DNA of 64,000 nt from Candidatus Fraserbacteria bacterium (GCA_029262795.1 JAJCYT010000034.1:124001-188000), one strand, 5' to 3'; counted from the stretch's first letter, positions 22,099 to 29,991 are shown. Program-made: numbers and translations. The notes: generated from the sequence alone by a model not told the origin.

Positions 22099-22545
22099 AT
22101 GAAAATAGTTTTACAACGCGTCAAACATGCCAGTGTGGTTGTTGATCAGCAAACAGTCGGTGAGATCGAATCTGGATTGCTGTTACTCGTCGGTGTGAGC
22201 AAATCAGATGATCAGGCAGCCATTGATTATTTGGTGAACAAAGTGCTGAATCTTCGCATTTTTTCAGATAACGATGGCAAGATGAATCTGTCGGTGCTGG
22301 ACATTCAAGGCGATATTTTAGCGGTGTCGCAATTTACCCTCTATGGTGACACACGCAAAGGCCGTCGGCCTGGGTTTGATCAGGCGGCGTTGCCGGATCA
22401 GGCAGAACCGATGTTCAATCAATTCGTGGAAAAACTTTGTGAGAGCAAACTCAAAGTGAATACGGGGCGATTTGGGGCAGACATGAAGGTGTCTTTGCTC
22501 AACGATGGGCCTGTAACGTTTGTGTTGGAATACCCACAGCCTTAA
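22099..22545 (+). CDS. dtd: D-aminoacyl-tRNA deacylase
   Basis: A 148-residue enzyme that hydrolyses D-aminoacyl-tRNA (and glycyl-tRNA-Ala) to recycle tRNA. Family marks are MKIVLQRVKHASVVVD at the start, the catalytic-pocket motif SQFTLYGDTRKGRRP (about 77-91) and the C-terminal NDGPVTFVLE motif whose Gly-Pro supplies the chiral filter. Full length. It is probably transcribed with the LRR gene. Confidence 0.95.
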   Translation: MKIVLQRVKHASVVVDQQTVGEIESGLLLLVGVSKSDDQAAIDYLVNKVLNLRIFSDNDGKMNLSVLDIQGDILAVSQFTLYGDTRKGRRPGFDQAALPDQAEPMFNQFVEKLCESKLKVNTGRFGADMKVSLLNDGPVTFVLEYPQP

Positions 22546-22617
22546 TCAAACGCACCTCTTGGAGGTTCTGGGGTTTTAATAGAGCAACTTCAATGAGATC
22601 AATCCGCAATTTTGTTG

Positions 22618-22857
22618 TTATTCATCCTGTTTCGGGTAGTGTTCGCCCTCGTCTGAAAAATAAGCTTCGATCAGTTCCAATGCCAAATCTTCTTTTTCTT
22701 CGTCCACCTGAACTTGAATTTCCTGATTGGTCAAGCCATAGACACTTGAAGGCAGTTGAGAGCTGGTGCTGGTTTGGATTTTTTGATCTTCCAAAAACCC
22801 TTTGACCATTTTGGCTTCGACTTCGTTAAAGGCACGGTAGACGGTGACAAATTTCAT
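22618..22857 (-). CDS. DUF2007-type small protein
   Basis: A 79-residue protein from ATG 22857 (a longer frame from 22878 lacks a ribosome site). KFVTVYRAFNEVEAKMVKGFLE, then VYGLTNQEIQVQVDEE and DLALELIEAYF follow the DUF2007 'putative signal-transducing protein' family, a small ferredoxin-like fold of unknown role. It overlaps the thioesterase stop by 4 bp (ATGA), so the two are co-translated. Confidence 0.7.
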   Translation of the reverse strand: MKFVTVYRAFNEVEAKMVKGFLEDQKIQTSTSSQLPSSVYGLTNQEIQVQVDEEKEDLALELIEAYFSDEGEHYPKQDE

Positions 22858-23348
22858 ATCAACTCTTCCTGACGCCATTGCAGCTTGAGTTCGCGGCGTC
22901 GTTTGGCTTCTTCGTATCGTTCTTTTTCCTGTTCCGTTTCAGGAATCACGGGTGGAATGGGCATGGGTTTGCCTTGATCATCCAAGGCCACAAAAGTTAA
23001 ATAACCCCTGGTGGTACGATTTTTGACGCCCGTAATTGGGTTTTCGGACTCAATGCTCACACCCACCTCCATAGAGGTACGCCCCACATAATTGACAGCG
23101 GCACGGATGTTGACAAAATCGCCAATATTTATGGGCGCTAAAAAGCTGAGGTGATCAATCGATGCTGTAACCACAGGTCGCCGTGCATGACGGGTGGCGG
23201 CAATGGCGGCAGCGATGTCCATCCACTGCACCACTTTGCCCCCAAAGGCCACGCCAAGTGGGTTGGCATCCTCTGGCTGGACAAGTTGCACCATATCCAC
23301 GCGACAATCTTCAACAGTTTTTCGTGAGTCGTGATTCGTGTTGTTCAT
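22854..23348 (-). CDS. Hotdog-fold acyl-CoA thioesterase
   Basis: A 164-residue single-hotdog protein like the YciA/BFIT group, which hydrolyses fatty acyl-CoAs. Seen are QLVQPEDANPLGVAFGGKVV followed by QWMDIAAAIAATRHA (substrate helix with the usual Asn and Asp region), VVTASIDHLSFLAPINIGDF and RTTRGYLTFVALD. The last 30 residues are charged and helical (EKERYEEAKRRRELKL), a common tail in this group. The gene is followed by the DUF2007 gene with a 4-bp overlap. Confidence 0.85.
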   Translation of the reverse strand: MNNTNHDSRKTVEDCRVDMVQLVQPEDANPLGVAFGGKVVQWMDIAAAIAATRHARRPVVTASIDHLSFLAPINIGDFVNIRAAVNYVGRTSMEVGVSIESENPITGVKNRTTRGYLTFVALDDQGKPMPIPPVIPETEQEKERYEEAKRRRELKLQWRQEELI

Positions 23349-23386
23349 ATTCAGTTGTTAAGGTGTTTGAAACATCCAAGCATATA

Positions 23387-23944
23387 TTAAGGGAACCTTT
23401 TCTTTTGCACAAACAAAAAGCCTTTCGTTTGTTTCTCTATTTTCCACAAGTCTTGTTTGGTGGCGAAAAAGGAATGTAACAGCGCTTTTTGTTTGGGTGT
23501 GTCTGCAATCAATAAAAAACCTTCTTGAAGCACACATTCACTGGCTTTTTTTAGAACAAGCAATTTTTCATCATCCGTTGGCAATAGATGAAGCATCCTG
23601 TCTAGAATAACCACATCAAATTGAGCATCCGTTTCAAATTCGACCACATCAGCCACGATGCCTTCAATGCTCAATTTTTCTTTATGAGCTGCCTCTAACA
23701 TTTGAGTAACGCCTGTTTCAGATAAATCTACACCTAAGACCTGATGACCTTTTCGAGATATAAAAAGTGCATCTCTGCCTTGACCACAGCCGAGGTCGAG
23801 AACTGTGGCAGGATTTTTTTCAAAGTGTTCAAAGAATTCAACAAACTCTTTGAAAGGGGAGCCACATGCGTTGCTGTCCTCCTGATAAATTTTTTCGTAC
23901 TTGTTTCGATTTGTCATGTTGAACCTCGTGGAATTTTCATTCAC
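23387..23944 (-). CDS. Class I SAM-dependent methyltransferase (TehB-like)
   Basis: A 185-residue methyltransferase with motif I VLDLGCGQGRDALFISRKG (about 48-66), the acidic strand-2 end VLGVDLSETGV, GIVADVVEFE and the motif IV region FDVVILDRMLHLL. The pattern (GCGQGRDALFL) resembles TehB-type enzymes linked to tellurite resistance, but the true substrate is unknown. ATG 23944 and ATG 23917 (MTNRNKYE) are both possible starts. It is a single gene on the minus strand, divergent from asd. Confidence 0.78.
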   Translation of the reverse strand: MNENSTRFNMTNRNKYEKIYQEDSNACGSPFKEFVEFFEHFEKNPATVLDLGCGQGRDALFISRKGHQVLGVDLSETGVTQMLEAAHKEKLSIEGIVADVVEFETDAQFDVVILDRMLHLLPTDDEKLLVLKKASECVLQEGFLLIADTPKQKALLHSFFATKQDLWKIEKQTKGFLFVQKKRFP

Positions 23945-24054
23945 TTTTCGACGTGGTATGATGGTAACGAAGGTGATTGAATTTAGCTATGGTTGGCGCT
24001 AAACTATGGCTTCAATTTTTGTAGAAATTCGCTCGCAAAGGAGGGTGATGATAG

Positions 24055-25038
24055 ATGGGTTATCATGTCGCAGTCGTCGGTGCTACAGGGGCAGTTGGAC
24101 GCACCATGATTCAGATTTTAGAAGAACGAAATTTTCCGGTGGATCGCCTCACCTTGTTGGCATCTCAACGTTCCGCAGGTGAAATCATCACCTTCAAGGG
24201 CAAACCACACGAAGTTCAGGTGGTTCAGCCCAGTGCATTTGATGGCGTTTCGATTGCCTTGTTCAGTGCCGGCGCTGGTCCCAGCAAGGAAATTGCACCA
24301 CAGGCAGTGAAGTATGGCACCGTGGTCATCGACAACAGTTCAGCCTACCGCATGGACCCCAACGTACCGTTGGTCGTGCCGGAAGTGAATGCGCACGCCG
24401 CCAAACAGCATCAGGGCATTATTGCCAACCCCAATTGCTCGACGATTGGCATGTTGGTCGCGCTCAAGCCGCTTCACGATGCAGCCAATATCAAGCGAGT
24501 GGTGGTATCTACTTACCAGGCGGTGTCCGGCTCCGGTCATGAAGCTGTGACTGAAATGGAAAAACAGGTCAAAGATCCCAACGCGAAGCCGGAAGTGTAC
24601 CCACACCCGATTGCGTTTAACATTCTGCCCCACATCGGGGATTTTCAGGACGACGGCTACACCTCTGAAGAATGGAAAATGCACAACGAAACGCGCAAGA
24701 TTCTGGAAGATGACAACATCGTGGTCACGGCCACCACCGTGCGCGTGCCTGTGCATACCAGTCATGCTGAGGCAGTGAATATCGAAACTGAAAAAAAATT
24801 GACGCCTGAGCAAGCCAAAGAGATTCTCAAAAATGCCCCAGGTGTGATTCTTCAGGACGATCCAGCAAACAACATCTACCCACTATCACTCGATGTGGCA
24901 GGTAAAGACGAGGTTTTCGTGGGCCGCATTCGCGAAGATTTCACCATCGAAAACGGTTTGAATTTATGGGTTGTTTCAGACAATCTCAGAAAAGGCGCTG
25001 CCACCAACGCGGTACAGATTGCTGAACTCTTTGTCTAG
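24055..25038 (+). CDS. asd: Aspartate-semialdehyde dehydrogenase
   Basis: A 327-residue NADPH-dependent enzyme that makes aspartate semialdehyde from aspartyl phosphate, the branch point to Lys, Met, Thr and diaminopimelate. Seen are the nucleotide-binding start (VAVVGATGAVGRTMIQIL), the catalytic Cys in NPNCSTIGM (about 130), STYQAVSGSG and the His/Arg region RVPVHTSHAEAVNIE. Typical length. A near-perfect AAAGGAGG lies 12-19 bp upstream. It forms a single-gene unit, followed by a dispersed repeat. Confidence 0.95.
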   Translation: MGYHVAVVGATGAVGRTMIQILEERNFPVDRLTLLASQRSAGEIITFKGKPHEVQVVQPSAFDGVSIALFSAGAGPSKEIAPQAVKYGTVVIDNSSAYRMDPNVPLVVPEVNAHAAKQHQGIIANPNCSTIGMLVALKPLHDAANIKRVVVSTYQAVSGSGHEAVTEMEKQVKDPNAKPEVYPHPIAFNILPHIGDFQDDGYTSEEWKMHNETRKILEDDNIVVTATTVRVPVHTSHAEAVNIETEKKLTPEQAKEILKNAPGVILQDDPANNIYPLSLDVAGKDEVFVGRIREDFTIENGLNLWVVSDNLRKGAATNAVQIAELFV

Positions 25039-25071
25039 AGGCAACGGGATTAAAATCATTAAAAAATAGTT

Positions 25072-25162
25072 AAAGGCTTCAAACCCCCAACCCCCTTGAT
25101 CTAAGGGGGACCCTTCCAAAGTCGGAAGGGGGCTACGGTTAGACTGCGAGAGCGGGTTCTGA
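25072..25162 (+). repeat. Dispersed hairpin repeat, copy C (long form)
   Basis: GCTTCAAACCCCCAACCCCC, then TTGATCTAAGGGGGACCC and the extra arm GGAAGGGGGCTACGGTTAGAC. It has the same layout as copy B and lies between asd and the sirtuin gene. Non-coding. Confidence 0.72.
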
Positions 25163-25192
25163 ATTAAGGGGCGTTTTTCTGTTCGGAGTGAT

Positions 25193-25942
25193 GTGGATTT
25201 AAATATAGAAAAAATTCAGCACATTGTTGATCTTCTTCAAGAAGCTCAACATGCCTGGGCCTTTACTGGGGCTGGCGTGAGTACGGAATCGGGCATTCCT
25301 GATTTTCGGTCCGTAAGCAGTGGGTTATGGGAAAATGTGGATCCGATGGAAGTGGCTTCAGTTGAAGGTTTTTTATATAACACCCCTCGATTTTACGAAT
25401 TCTGGCACTGGCGTTTTGGCATTTTAGATACCGCTGAACCCAACATAACGCATCATTGGCTGGCTTCTTTGGAACAAAAGGAGTTGCTACGTGGCGTGAT
25501 GACCCAAAATATTGATGGGTTGCACCGTAAATCTGGCTCTCAAACTGTTTATGAATTGCATGGCTGTTACGAGCAGGGAAGTTGCATCAAATGCCAAAGC
25601 CAATACACCATCGAACAAATCTTTGAACGCGCTCAGCAGGAAGGCAAGCCTCGGTGTGATCAGTGCGAGGGCCTTCTAAAGCCAAACGTAACCCTATTTG
25701 GCGAATCTTTGCCCGCAGCATTTTATGAAGCTTTCTCTGAGTTGGCTCAGTGTGATTTGCTGTTGGTTTTAGGGACATCGCTAGAAGTGTTTCCTGCCGC
25801 TGAAATGGTGCCTCAGGTGAAGCAGCATGGAGGGCAGGTGGTGCTCATTAACGCAGAAAGCACAGGCATGGACGATTTGGCCGATGTGGTGGTTCACAGC
25901 AGGTTGAAAGATGTGGTGCAGCCACTGTCTGAGATGATTTAG
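25193..25942 (+). CDS. Sirtuin (NAD-dependent protein deacylase)
   Basis: A 249-residue class III deacylase that removes acyl groups from lysines and uses NAD+. Motifs are intact: GAGVSTESGIPDFRS (about 27-41), TQNIDGLHRKSG (about 104-115), catalytic His in ELHG (about 123), a Zn site of two Cys pairs (CIKC and CDQC), FGESLP, and GTSLEVFPAA near the C-terminus. Start codon is GTG 25193, with a GGAG-like site just upstream. It is a lone gene. Confidence 0.93.
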   Translation: MDLNIEKIQHIVDLLQEAQHAWAFTGAGVSTESGIPDFRSVSSGLWENVDPMEVASVEGFLYNTPRFYEFWHWRFGILDTAEPNITHHWLASLEQKELLRGVMTQNIDGLHRKSGSQTVYELHGCYEQGSCIKCQSQYTIEQIFERAQQEGKPRCDQCEGLLKPNVTLFGESLPAAFYEAFSELAQCDLLLVLGTSLEVFPAAEMVPQVKQHGGQVVLINAESTGMDDLADVVVHSRLKDVVQPLSEMI

Positions 25943-26133
25943 AAATGAAAGTTAGAGTCCGGAGATCAAAAAAATCTATAAAATTTACCATGACGGAACC
26001 CAAATGAATGAGCAAGAATCGCTATCAGGTGTCACATTTGTAGAAATTGATGTCGTGAAAATTTAAAGTAAATTCATCTTTTGGCATCATTTTCGTTTCA
26101 GTGAATTTTGTTCTGCTCTTTCTGTGAGTTTGC

Positions 26134-26162
26134 TTGATTGTATGGGGGCTGTTTGGTATACT
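26134..26162 (+). promoter_or_regulatory. Promoter of the rpsF-ssb-rpsR operon
   Basis: TTGATT at 26134-26139, 17-bp spacer, TATACT at 26157-26162: a strong match about 25 bp before the rpsF coding region. Confidence 0.75.
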
Positions 26163-26189
26163 CGCCGGTCGATAAAGAGGTGATTAATT

Positions 26190-26504
26190 CTGGATTTACG
26201 AAGATATGAGTTGATGTATATTCTGCGTGGCGACATGGCAGAAGACGCAGTCAACAAAGCGATTAAGGATTATCAAGAGCCTTTCCATGCTCATGGCGAT
26301 GTTGATGTTGCCGAGTGGGGCAAACGAAAAATGGCCTTCAAGATGAACCACGTACCTGATGGTTTCTACACCTTGATGACCTTCCATTCGGACAAGCCCA
26401 CCCTGGTCGATGTCGAAAACCGTATGACGCTGGACAGCAATGTGTTGCGTTACATGGTGGTGCGCTTGGAAGAAAAAGTTGCTGCTACTGCTGCTGCGAG
26501 CTAA
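26190..26504 (+). CDS. rpsF: 30S ribosomal protein S6, non-ATG start
   Basis: S6 with the typical core YELMYILRGDMAED, KRKMAFKMNHVPDGFYTLM and LRYMVVRLEEK. Its first strand must include RRYELMYIL, which lies upstream of the first conventional start (TTG 26211). In that frame only CTG 26190 or ATT 26187 lie between the TGA at 26181 and the RRYEL codons. The ribosome site AAAGAGGTGAT (26174-26184) sits at proper distance from these and too far from TTG 26211. So the protein probably starts at CTG (about 104 residues) or ATT. A sequencing error in an ATG is the alternative. S6 pairs with S18 in the 30S platform. Confidence 0.9.
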   Translation: MDLRRYELMYILRGDMAEDAVNKAIKDYQEPFHAHGDVDVAEWGKRKMAFKMNHVPDGFYTLMTFHSDKPTLVDVENRMTLDSNVLRYMVVRLEEKVAATAAAS

Positions 26505-26507
26505 CCG

Positions 26508-26939
26508 ATGGCTTCCTTAAACTCTGTTGTCCTGATTGGGAATTTAACCCGCGATCCTGAGTTGCGCTACACCCAAAGCGGTGCAGCCAAGGCTCAATTT
26601 TCCGTAGCCATTAATCGCTACTGGAAAGATCGTGAAGGCAATCGACAAGAGGAAACGACCTTTGTGCCCATCGTTATTTGGGGGGCACAGGCAGAAAATT
26701 GTGCCAATTACCTTAAAAAAGGTCGTCCCGTAGCTGTTGAAGGCCGTTTGAGCATTCGCAGCTACACCACCGAAGAAGGCGAGCAGAAAAGAATTACTGA
26801 AGTGGTCGCAAATAATGTGCAGTTCTTAGGCTCCAGCCAAGGCAATTATGACGATGGCGCGGGCGGCGGCGGCAATCAAAGCAGCCCAGCCAAAACTGAA
26901 CCGGTAGGAGAGATAAGCGATGACGAAGTCCCATTCTAA
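26508..26939 (+). CDS. ssb: Single-stranded DNA-binding protein
   Basis: A 143-residue SSB. The OB fold covers about 1-108 (NSVVLIGNLTRDPELRYTQSG, VPIVIWGAQAENCANYLKKG, ITEVVANNVQFL). A short Gly-rich linker and the acidic tip DDEVPF follow, the site where many repair and replication proteins dock. It lies 3 bp after rpsF, and its last 20 bp overlap rpsR. Confidence 0.96.
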   Translation: MASLNSVVLIGNLTRDPELRYTQSGAAKAQFSVAINRYWKDREGNRQEETTFVPIVIWGAQAENCANYLKKGRPVAVEGRLSIRSYTTEEGEQKRITEVVANNVQFLGSSQGNYDDGAGGGGNQSSPAKTEPVGEISDDEVPF

Positions 26940-27279
26940 ACCTTCCCGAGGGGGTCCCCGTAGTGCCGGTGGTGCCGGTGGCGGACGAGGCGGCGCTCGC
27001 GGCAGGGGACGATTTGGTCCACGCCGCAGGGTTTGTCGTGTTTGTGAAAACAATCACGTGTTGGACTACAAGAGGTATCAGGATTTAAGGCCCTTTATCA
27101 ACCGTCTGGGCAAAGTATTGCCAAGACGGGCAACGCGCCTTTGTGCAAAGCATCAGCGCTCTATGGCGCTTCAGGTTCGCCGTGCCCGATACATGGGCTT
27201 GCTGGCCTTCTCAGCAGAACCAGAAGGTATGAACCAGCAGCGACGTGGTGGACGTGGCGGAGGCCGCGGCAGACGGTAA
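26920..27279 (+). CDS. rpsR: 30S ribosomal protein S18 with Gly/Arg-rich tails
   Basis: A 119-residue protein; usual S18 is about 75. The core (about 35-100) is normal: RRRVCRVCENNHVLDYKRYQDL, INRLGKVLPRRATRLCAKHQR. It has an RVCRVC/LCAKH zinc-type Cys set and the YKRYQDLRPFI rRNA-binding segment. Added are an N-terminal tail (GGPRSAGGAGGGRGG, about 11-33) and a C-terminal tail (QQRRGGRGGGRGRR, about 105-119), both RGG-like and strongly basic. Such tails bind RNA in other proteins; their role here is unknown. It overlaps ssb by 20 bp, so the SSB tip codons double as S18 start codons. Confidence 0.92.
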   Translation: MTKSHSKPSRGGPRSAGGAGGGRGGARGRGRFGPRRRVCRVCENNHVLDYKRYQDLRPFINRLGKVLPRRATRLCAKHQRSMALQVRRARYMGLLAFSAEPEGMNQQRRGGRGGGRGRR

Positions 27280-27288
27280 ACTGAAGGT

Positions 27289-27498
27289 ATGAAACACCTT
27301 CTATTTGCAATCGCTGGATTATTATTAGGTGGTTTGGTAGGAGGCTTAGTGTGGAACTTTGCCTCCTTCCTTTTACAACCTCTGATGGTTCTTTTCACAG
27401 CCCTTGGTGGCGCATATCTTGCTTATAACTACTCAAAAACTGGAGAAGTGTTACCTTCTTCCAAACCTAAGAGTGACTATAAATCAAAGCGTTATTAA
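27289..27498 (+). CDS. Small membrane protein, unknown function
   Basis: 69 residues with two hydrophobic helices (about 4-22 and 29-47) rich in Gly and Leu, followed by a charged C-terminal tail. ATG 27289 has GAAGGT 2 bp upstream. It lies 9 bp after rpsR and 15 bp before the desulfurase gene, in the same direction, which supports a real gene. No family recognised. Confidence 0.5.
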   Translation: MKHLLFAIAGLLLGGLVGGLVWNFASFLLQPLMVLFTALGGAYLAYNYSKTGEVLPSSKPKSDYKSKRY

Positions 27499-27513
27499 AG
27501 GGTGTTCATTTAG

Positions 27514-28662
27514 ATGAAAATGCTCTATCTGGACCATGCCGCCTCTACGCCTCTAGCTCCTGAGGTGTTGGAGGCCATGATGCCATTTCTCACCGAACAT
27601 TACGGCAATCCCACCAGCCTGCATCAGGCCGGACGCGCCTCTCGTCGTGCCATTGACACTGCACGCGCGGAAGTGGCCGAGTTGATTGGCGCAGAGCCTT
27701 TCCAGATTGTTTTCACTGGTGGCGGGACTGCTGCCAATAACCTGGCGATCAAAGGCGTGGCTGAATCAAGAAAATCTCATGGCCGACACATTATCACATC
27801 AACCATCGAACACCCTGCCATTCTCAATGCCTGCCGTTGGTTGGAAACACAGGGGTTTGAAGTTTCCTATATCGATGTGGACCAGTATGCTCAACTTGAT
27901 CCTGAAGATATAAAAAATGTGCTTCGGGATGACACCATTTTGGTGTCTTTAATGCTTGGCAACAATGAGGTGGGCACGCTTCAGCCACTTGCCGACATTG
28001 GACAAATTCTGAAAGACCACCCCGCTTATTTTCATACCGATGCAGTGCAGGCCATTGGTCATCTTCCCATTGATGTGGATGAACTGGGCGTTGATCTGTT
28101 GTCATTGACCGGCCATAAATTTTATGGGCCCAAAGGTGTGGGAGCATTGTTTGTTCGAGAGGGTATTGAACTTGATCCGATCCTCCATGGCGGAGGGCAG
28201 GAAAGAAATTTGAGAAGTGGCACCGAAAATATTGCTGGGATTGTTGGCCTGGGCGCAGCAGCCAAACTGGGTCGGGAAACCATGAGTGAAACACAGTCCA
28301 GAATCACTACACTTCGAGATCGCCTGATCTCAGAAACGCTGAGCCAGATTGAGGGCAGTCACTTGTTGGGTCACCCAACTGAAAGATTGCCAGGATCAGT
28401 CAGCTTGGCTTTCGAGGATTTAATGGGCGAATCCCTCCTGCTCAAGCTGGACATGGAAGGCATTTGTGTGTCCACAGGTTCGGCGTGTTCTTCGGGCCAT
28501 ATGGACCCGTCTCACGTGCTGGTGGCGATGGGACTTTCTAATGAATTGGGCAACGGCTCCGTTCGCATCACGCTGGGACGCTCTACAACTGACCAGGATA
28601 TTGACCGTGTTCTGGACATTTTGCCGGATGCTGTGGATCAAGTCCGCAAAATGGCATTTTAG
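27514..28662 (+). CDS. Cysteine desulfurase (IscS/NifS family)
   Basis: A 382-residue PLP enzyme that takes sulfur from cysteine for Fe-S clusters and thio-cofactors. Seen are YLDHAASTPLAPEVLEAM at the start, GNPTSLHQAGR, the PLP-stacking His in STIEHPAIL (about 99), the PLP Lys in SLTGHKFYGPKG (about 205), GGGQERNLRSGTEN and the persulfide Cys in STGSACSSG (about 325). The Cys loop is of the longer IscS/NifS type. No iscU or iscR is adjacent. It is inserted between rpsR and rplI, which are usually close together. Confidence 0.93.
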   Translation: MKMLYLDHAASTPLAPEVLEAMMPFLTEHYGNPTSLHQAGRASRRAIDTARAEVAELIGAEPFQIVFTGGGTAANNLAIKGVAESRKSHGRHIITSTIEHPAILNACRWLETQGFEVSYIDVDQYAQLDPEDIKNVLRDDTILVSLMLGNNEVGTLQPLADIGQILKDHPAYFHTDAVQAIGHLPIDVDELGVDLLSLTGHKFYGPKGVGALFVREGIELDPILHGGGQERNLRSGTENIAGIVGLGAAAKLGRETMSETQSRITTLRDRLISETLSQIEGSHLLGHPTERLPGSVSLAFEDLMGESLLLKLDMEGICVSTGSACSSGHMDPSHVLVAMGLSNELGNGSVRITLGRSTTDQDIDRVLDILPDAVDQVRKMAF

Positions 28663-28970
28663 AGATTTAGTGAAAACCGAATCGCTTTGTCCAATAAATC
28701 CATTTTTTCAACATTCAAAGTAGTGATCGTTTCCTGAAGCCACGCTTTTGGAATGGTGATCAAGTTGTCACAATTGACCACGCAATCGCGGGGCATCCCG
28801 TCTTGTTGACCTAAAGGGACTTCTACAGGGATGTTGCGAATTTTGGTGGTCACGGGTGCAACGGTGACGGAAGCTCGAATTGCGTAAGCTTCATTGCGCG
28901 ACACCAACACCACAGGCCGCCGACCCGCAGGTGGTTGAAGCTCGGCCCACCAGACGTCACCCCGCTTCAT
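28659..28970 (-). CDS. PemK/MazF-family toxin
   Basis: A 103-residue endoribonuclease-type toxin. It shows the family opening MKRGDVWWAELQPPAGRRPVVLVSRNEAY, the TVAPVTTKIRNIPVEVPL strand pair and the CDNLITIPKAWLQE segment. These toxins cut mRNA when the labile antitoxin is degraded. Start ATG 28970 (or 28973) lies inside the end of the antitoxin gene, as in coupled toxin-antitoxin pairs. The stop overlaps the convergent desulfurase stop by 4 bp. Confidence 0.9.
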   Translation of the reverse strand: MKRGDVWWAELQPPAGRRPVVLVSRNEAYAIRASVTVAPVTTKIRNIPVEVPLGQQDGMPRDCVVNCDNLITIPKAWLQETITTLNVEKMDLLDKAIRFSLNL

Positions 28971-29232
28971 CATTCTCCCATTCGGTATTGGATAATGTGT
29001 GATGAGCAGCAGATTGAATGAGCTCTATTTCATCCTCTTGCTCAGGTTGATCCTGATAGCTTTGAATATAACGCTGAATCGCCTCGCTGGACTCGTGTTC
29101 GCTAATCCAATCCCGCACGGCTTCGGTGATGAGCTTGCTGCGTGCAATGCCTAACTTTTCGCATGTTTTTTCTAATGCCTGAAAAGCTTCTTTTGGTAGA
29201 CTGATTGCGATTTTTACCACATTTGAGGGCAT
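28957..29232 (-). CDS. Ribbon-helix-helix antitoxin of the MazF-type toxin
   Basis: A 91-residue protein from ATG 29232, behind AGGAG. The N-terminus (NVVKIAISLPKEAFQALEKTC, ARSKLITEAVRDWI) is a ribbon-helix-helix DNA-binding fold. The acidic C-terminus (about 55-91, DQPEQEDEIELIQ) would wrap the toxin. A longer frame from 29274 runs through its own operator and is rejected. Directly upstream lie a perfect operator dyad and a near-consensus promoter, so the pair is autoregulated. Confidence 0.87.
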   Translation of the reverse strand: MPSNVVKIAISLPKEAFQALEKTCEKLGIARSKLITEAVRDWISEHESSEAIQRYIQSYQDQPEQEDEIELIQSAAHHTLSNTEWENDEAG

Positions 29233-29240
29233 GATTCTCC

Positions 29241-29262
29241 TGGTATGATTATGGTCATACCA
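29241..29262. promoter_or_regulatory. Operator of the toxin-antitoxin pair
   Basis: TGGTATGA, 6 bp, TCATACCA: a perfect 8-bp inverted repeat between the -10 box and the antitoxin start. It covers the transcription start, the expected place for antitoxin/toxin autorepression. Confidence 0.85.
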
Positions 29263-29290
29263 GTATAGTGCCATTTGTCCAACCTGTCAA
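29262..29290 (-). promoter_or_regulatory. Promoter of the toxin-antitoxin pair
   Basis: On the minus strand: TTGACA (29290-29285), 17-bp spacer, TATACT (29267-29262). Near consensus, and its -10 edge touches the operator. Confidence 0.85.
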
Positions 29291-29326
29291 AAGACGGGTG
29301 CCTGTGTCAAAATAGACACTTGTTAT

Positions 29327-29355
29327 TTGAAGTTTGACCCCTTAGCGTCTAAAAT
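29327..29355 (+). promoter_or_regulatory. Candidate promoter of rplI
   Basis: TTGAAG at 29327-29332, 17-bp spacer, TAAAAT at 29350-29355, 42 bp before rplI. It would let rplI be expressed apart from rpsF-ssb-rpsR, from which the toxin-antitoxin pair separates it. Confidence 0.5.
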
Positions 29356-29397
29356 ACACCAAATTGTACGAGGGTAAAATTCTGGAGGATTTGAACG

Positions 29398-29991
29398 ATG
29401 GTAAAAGTACTGTTAGCAAAGCCCGTGAACAAGCTGGGCGAAACTGGTGAAGTGGTAGAAGTATCCGCAGGATACGCGCGTAATTATTTGATCCCAAATC
29501 GTTTTGCAGTGCAACCGACCGAGCACAATCTTCGCTCGTTGCAGAAAGCAAAAATCGCCCGCGAAGCCGAACTTCGTGAACGCGAAGAACAGGCAAAGAT
29601 TGTTCAGGGTCAATTGGATGGCGAAACATTCAGCTTCGAGCGCACCGCCTCTGCAGAAGGCACGTTGTATGGTTCTGTGCGTTTGGAAGACATTGCGGCG
29701 GCTGTGGCTGAAAAAACCAACTTCGAGTTGGAACGCGACCGCATTAAGCTCAGTGGCCCAATTGACACTGTGGGTAATTTTGAAGTTGTGATTAGTCTTT
29801 ATAAAAACATCAATGCCAAGGTAAAGGTTATTGTGACCGCTGACGGGGTCGAAGCCCCAGCTGAAGCCGTTGCAGAAGAGGTCATTGAAGATCCTGCTGC
29901 TGAAGCCATTGATGATTCCCCAGTTGAAGTATCTGCTGAAGAGGTAAATGGTCAAGAGGAGACTGCCGAGGAAGGGGACGTTGCTGCATAA
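29398..29991 (+). CDS. rplI: 50S ribosomal protein L9 with acidic C-terminal tail
   Basis: A 197-residue protein; bL9 is usually about 150. Residues 1-148 are normal: MVKVLLAKPVNKLGETGEVV, VSAGYARNYLIPNRFAV, the long connecting helix, and the C-terminal domain (GTLYGSVRLEDIA, NFEVVISLYKNINAKVKV). About 48 further residues are nearly all Ala, Glu, Asp and Val (AEEVIEDPAAEAIDD, EETAEEGDVAA). ATG 29398 follows TGGAGG. The next gene begins directly after its stop codon. Confidence 0.93.
   Translation: MVKVLLAKPVNKLGETGEVVEVSAGYARNYLIPNRFAVQPTEHNLRSLQKAKIAREAELREREEQAKIVQGQLDGETFSFERTASAEGTLYGSVRLEDIAAAVAEKTNFELERDRIKLSGPIDTVGNFEVVISLYKNINAKVKVIVTADGVEAPAEAVAEEVIEDPAAEAIDDSPVEVSAEEVNGQEETAEEGDVAA

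Noticed and set aside
25953-26066. Short plus-strand frame encoding MNEQESLSGVTFVEID near its end, after the sirtuin gene.
   Set aside because: Only 20 codons from its ATG, no ribosome site, no recognised family; at most a gene remnant.
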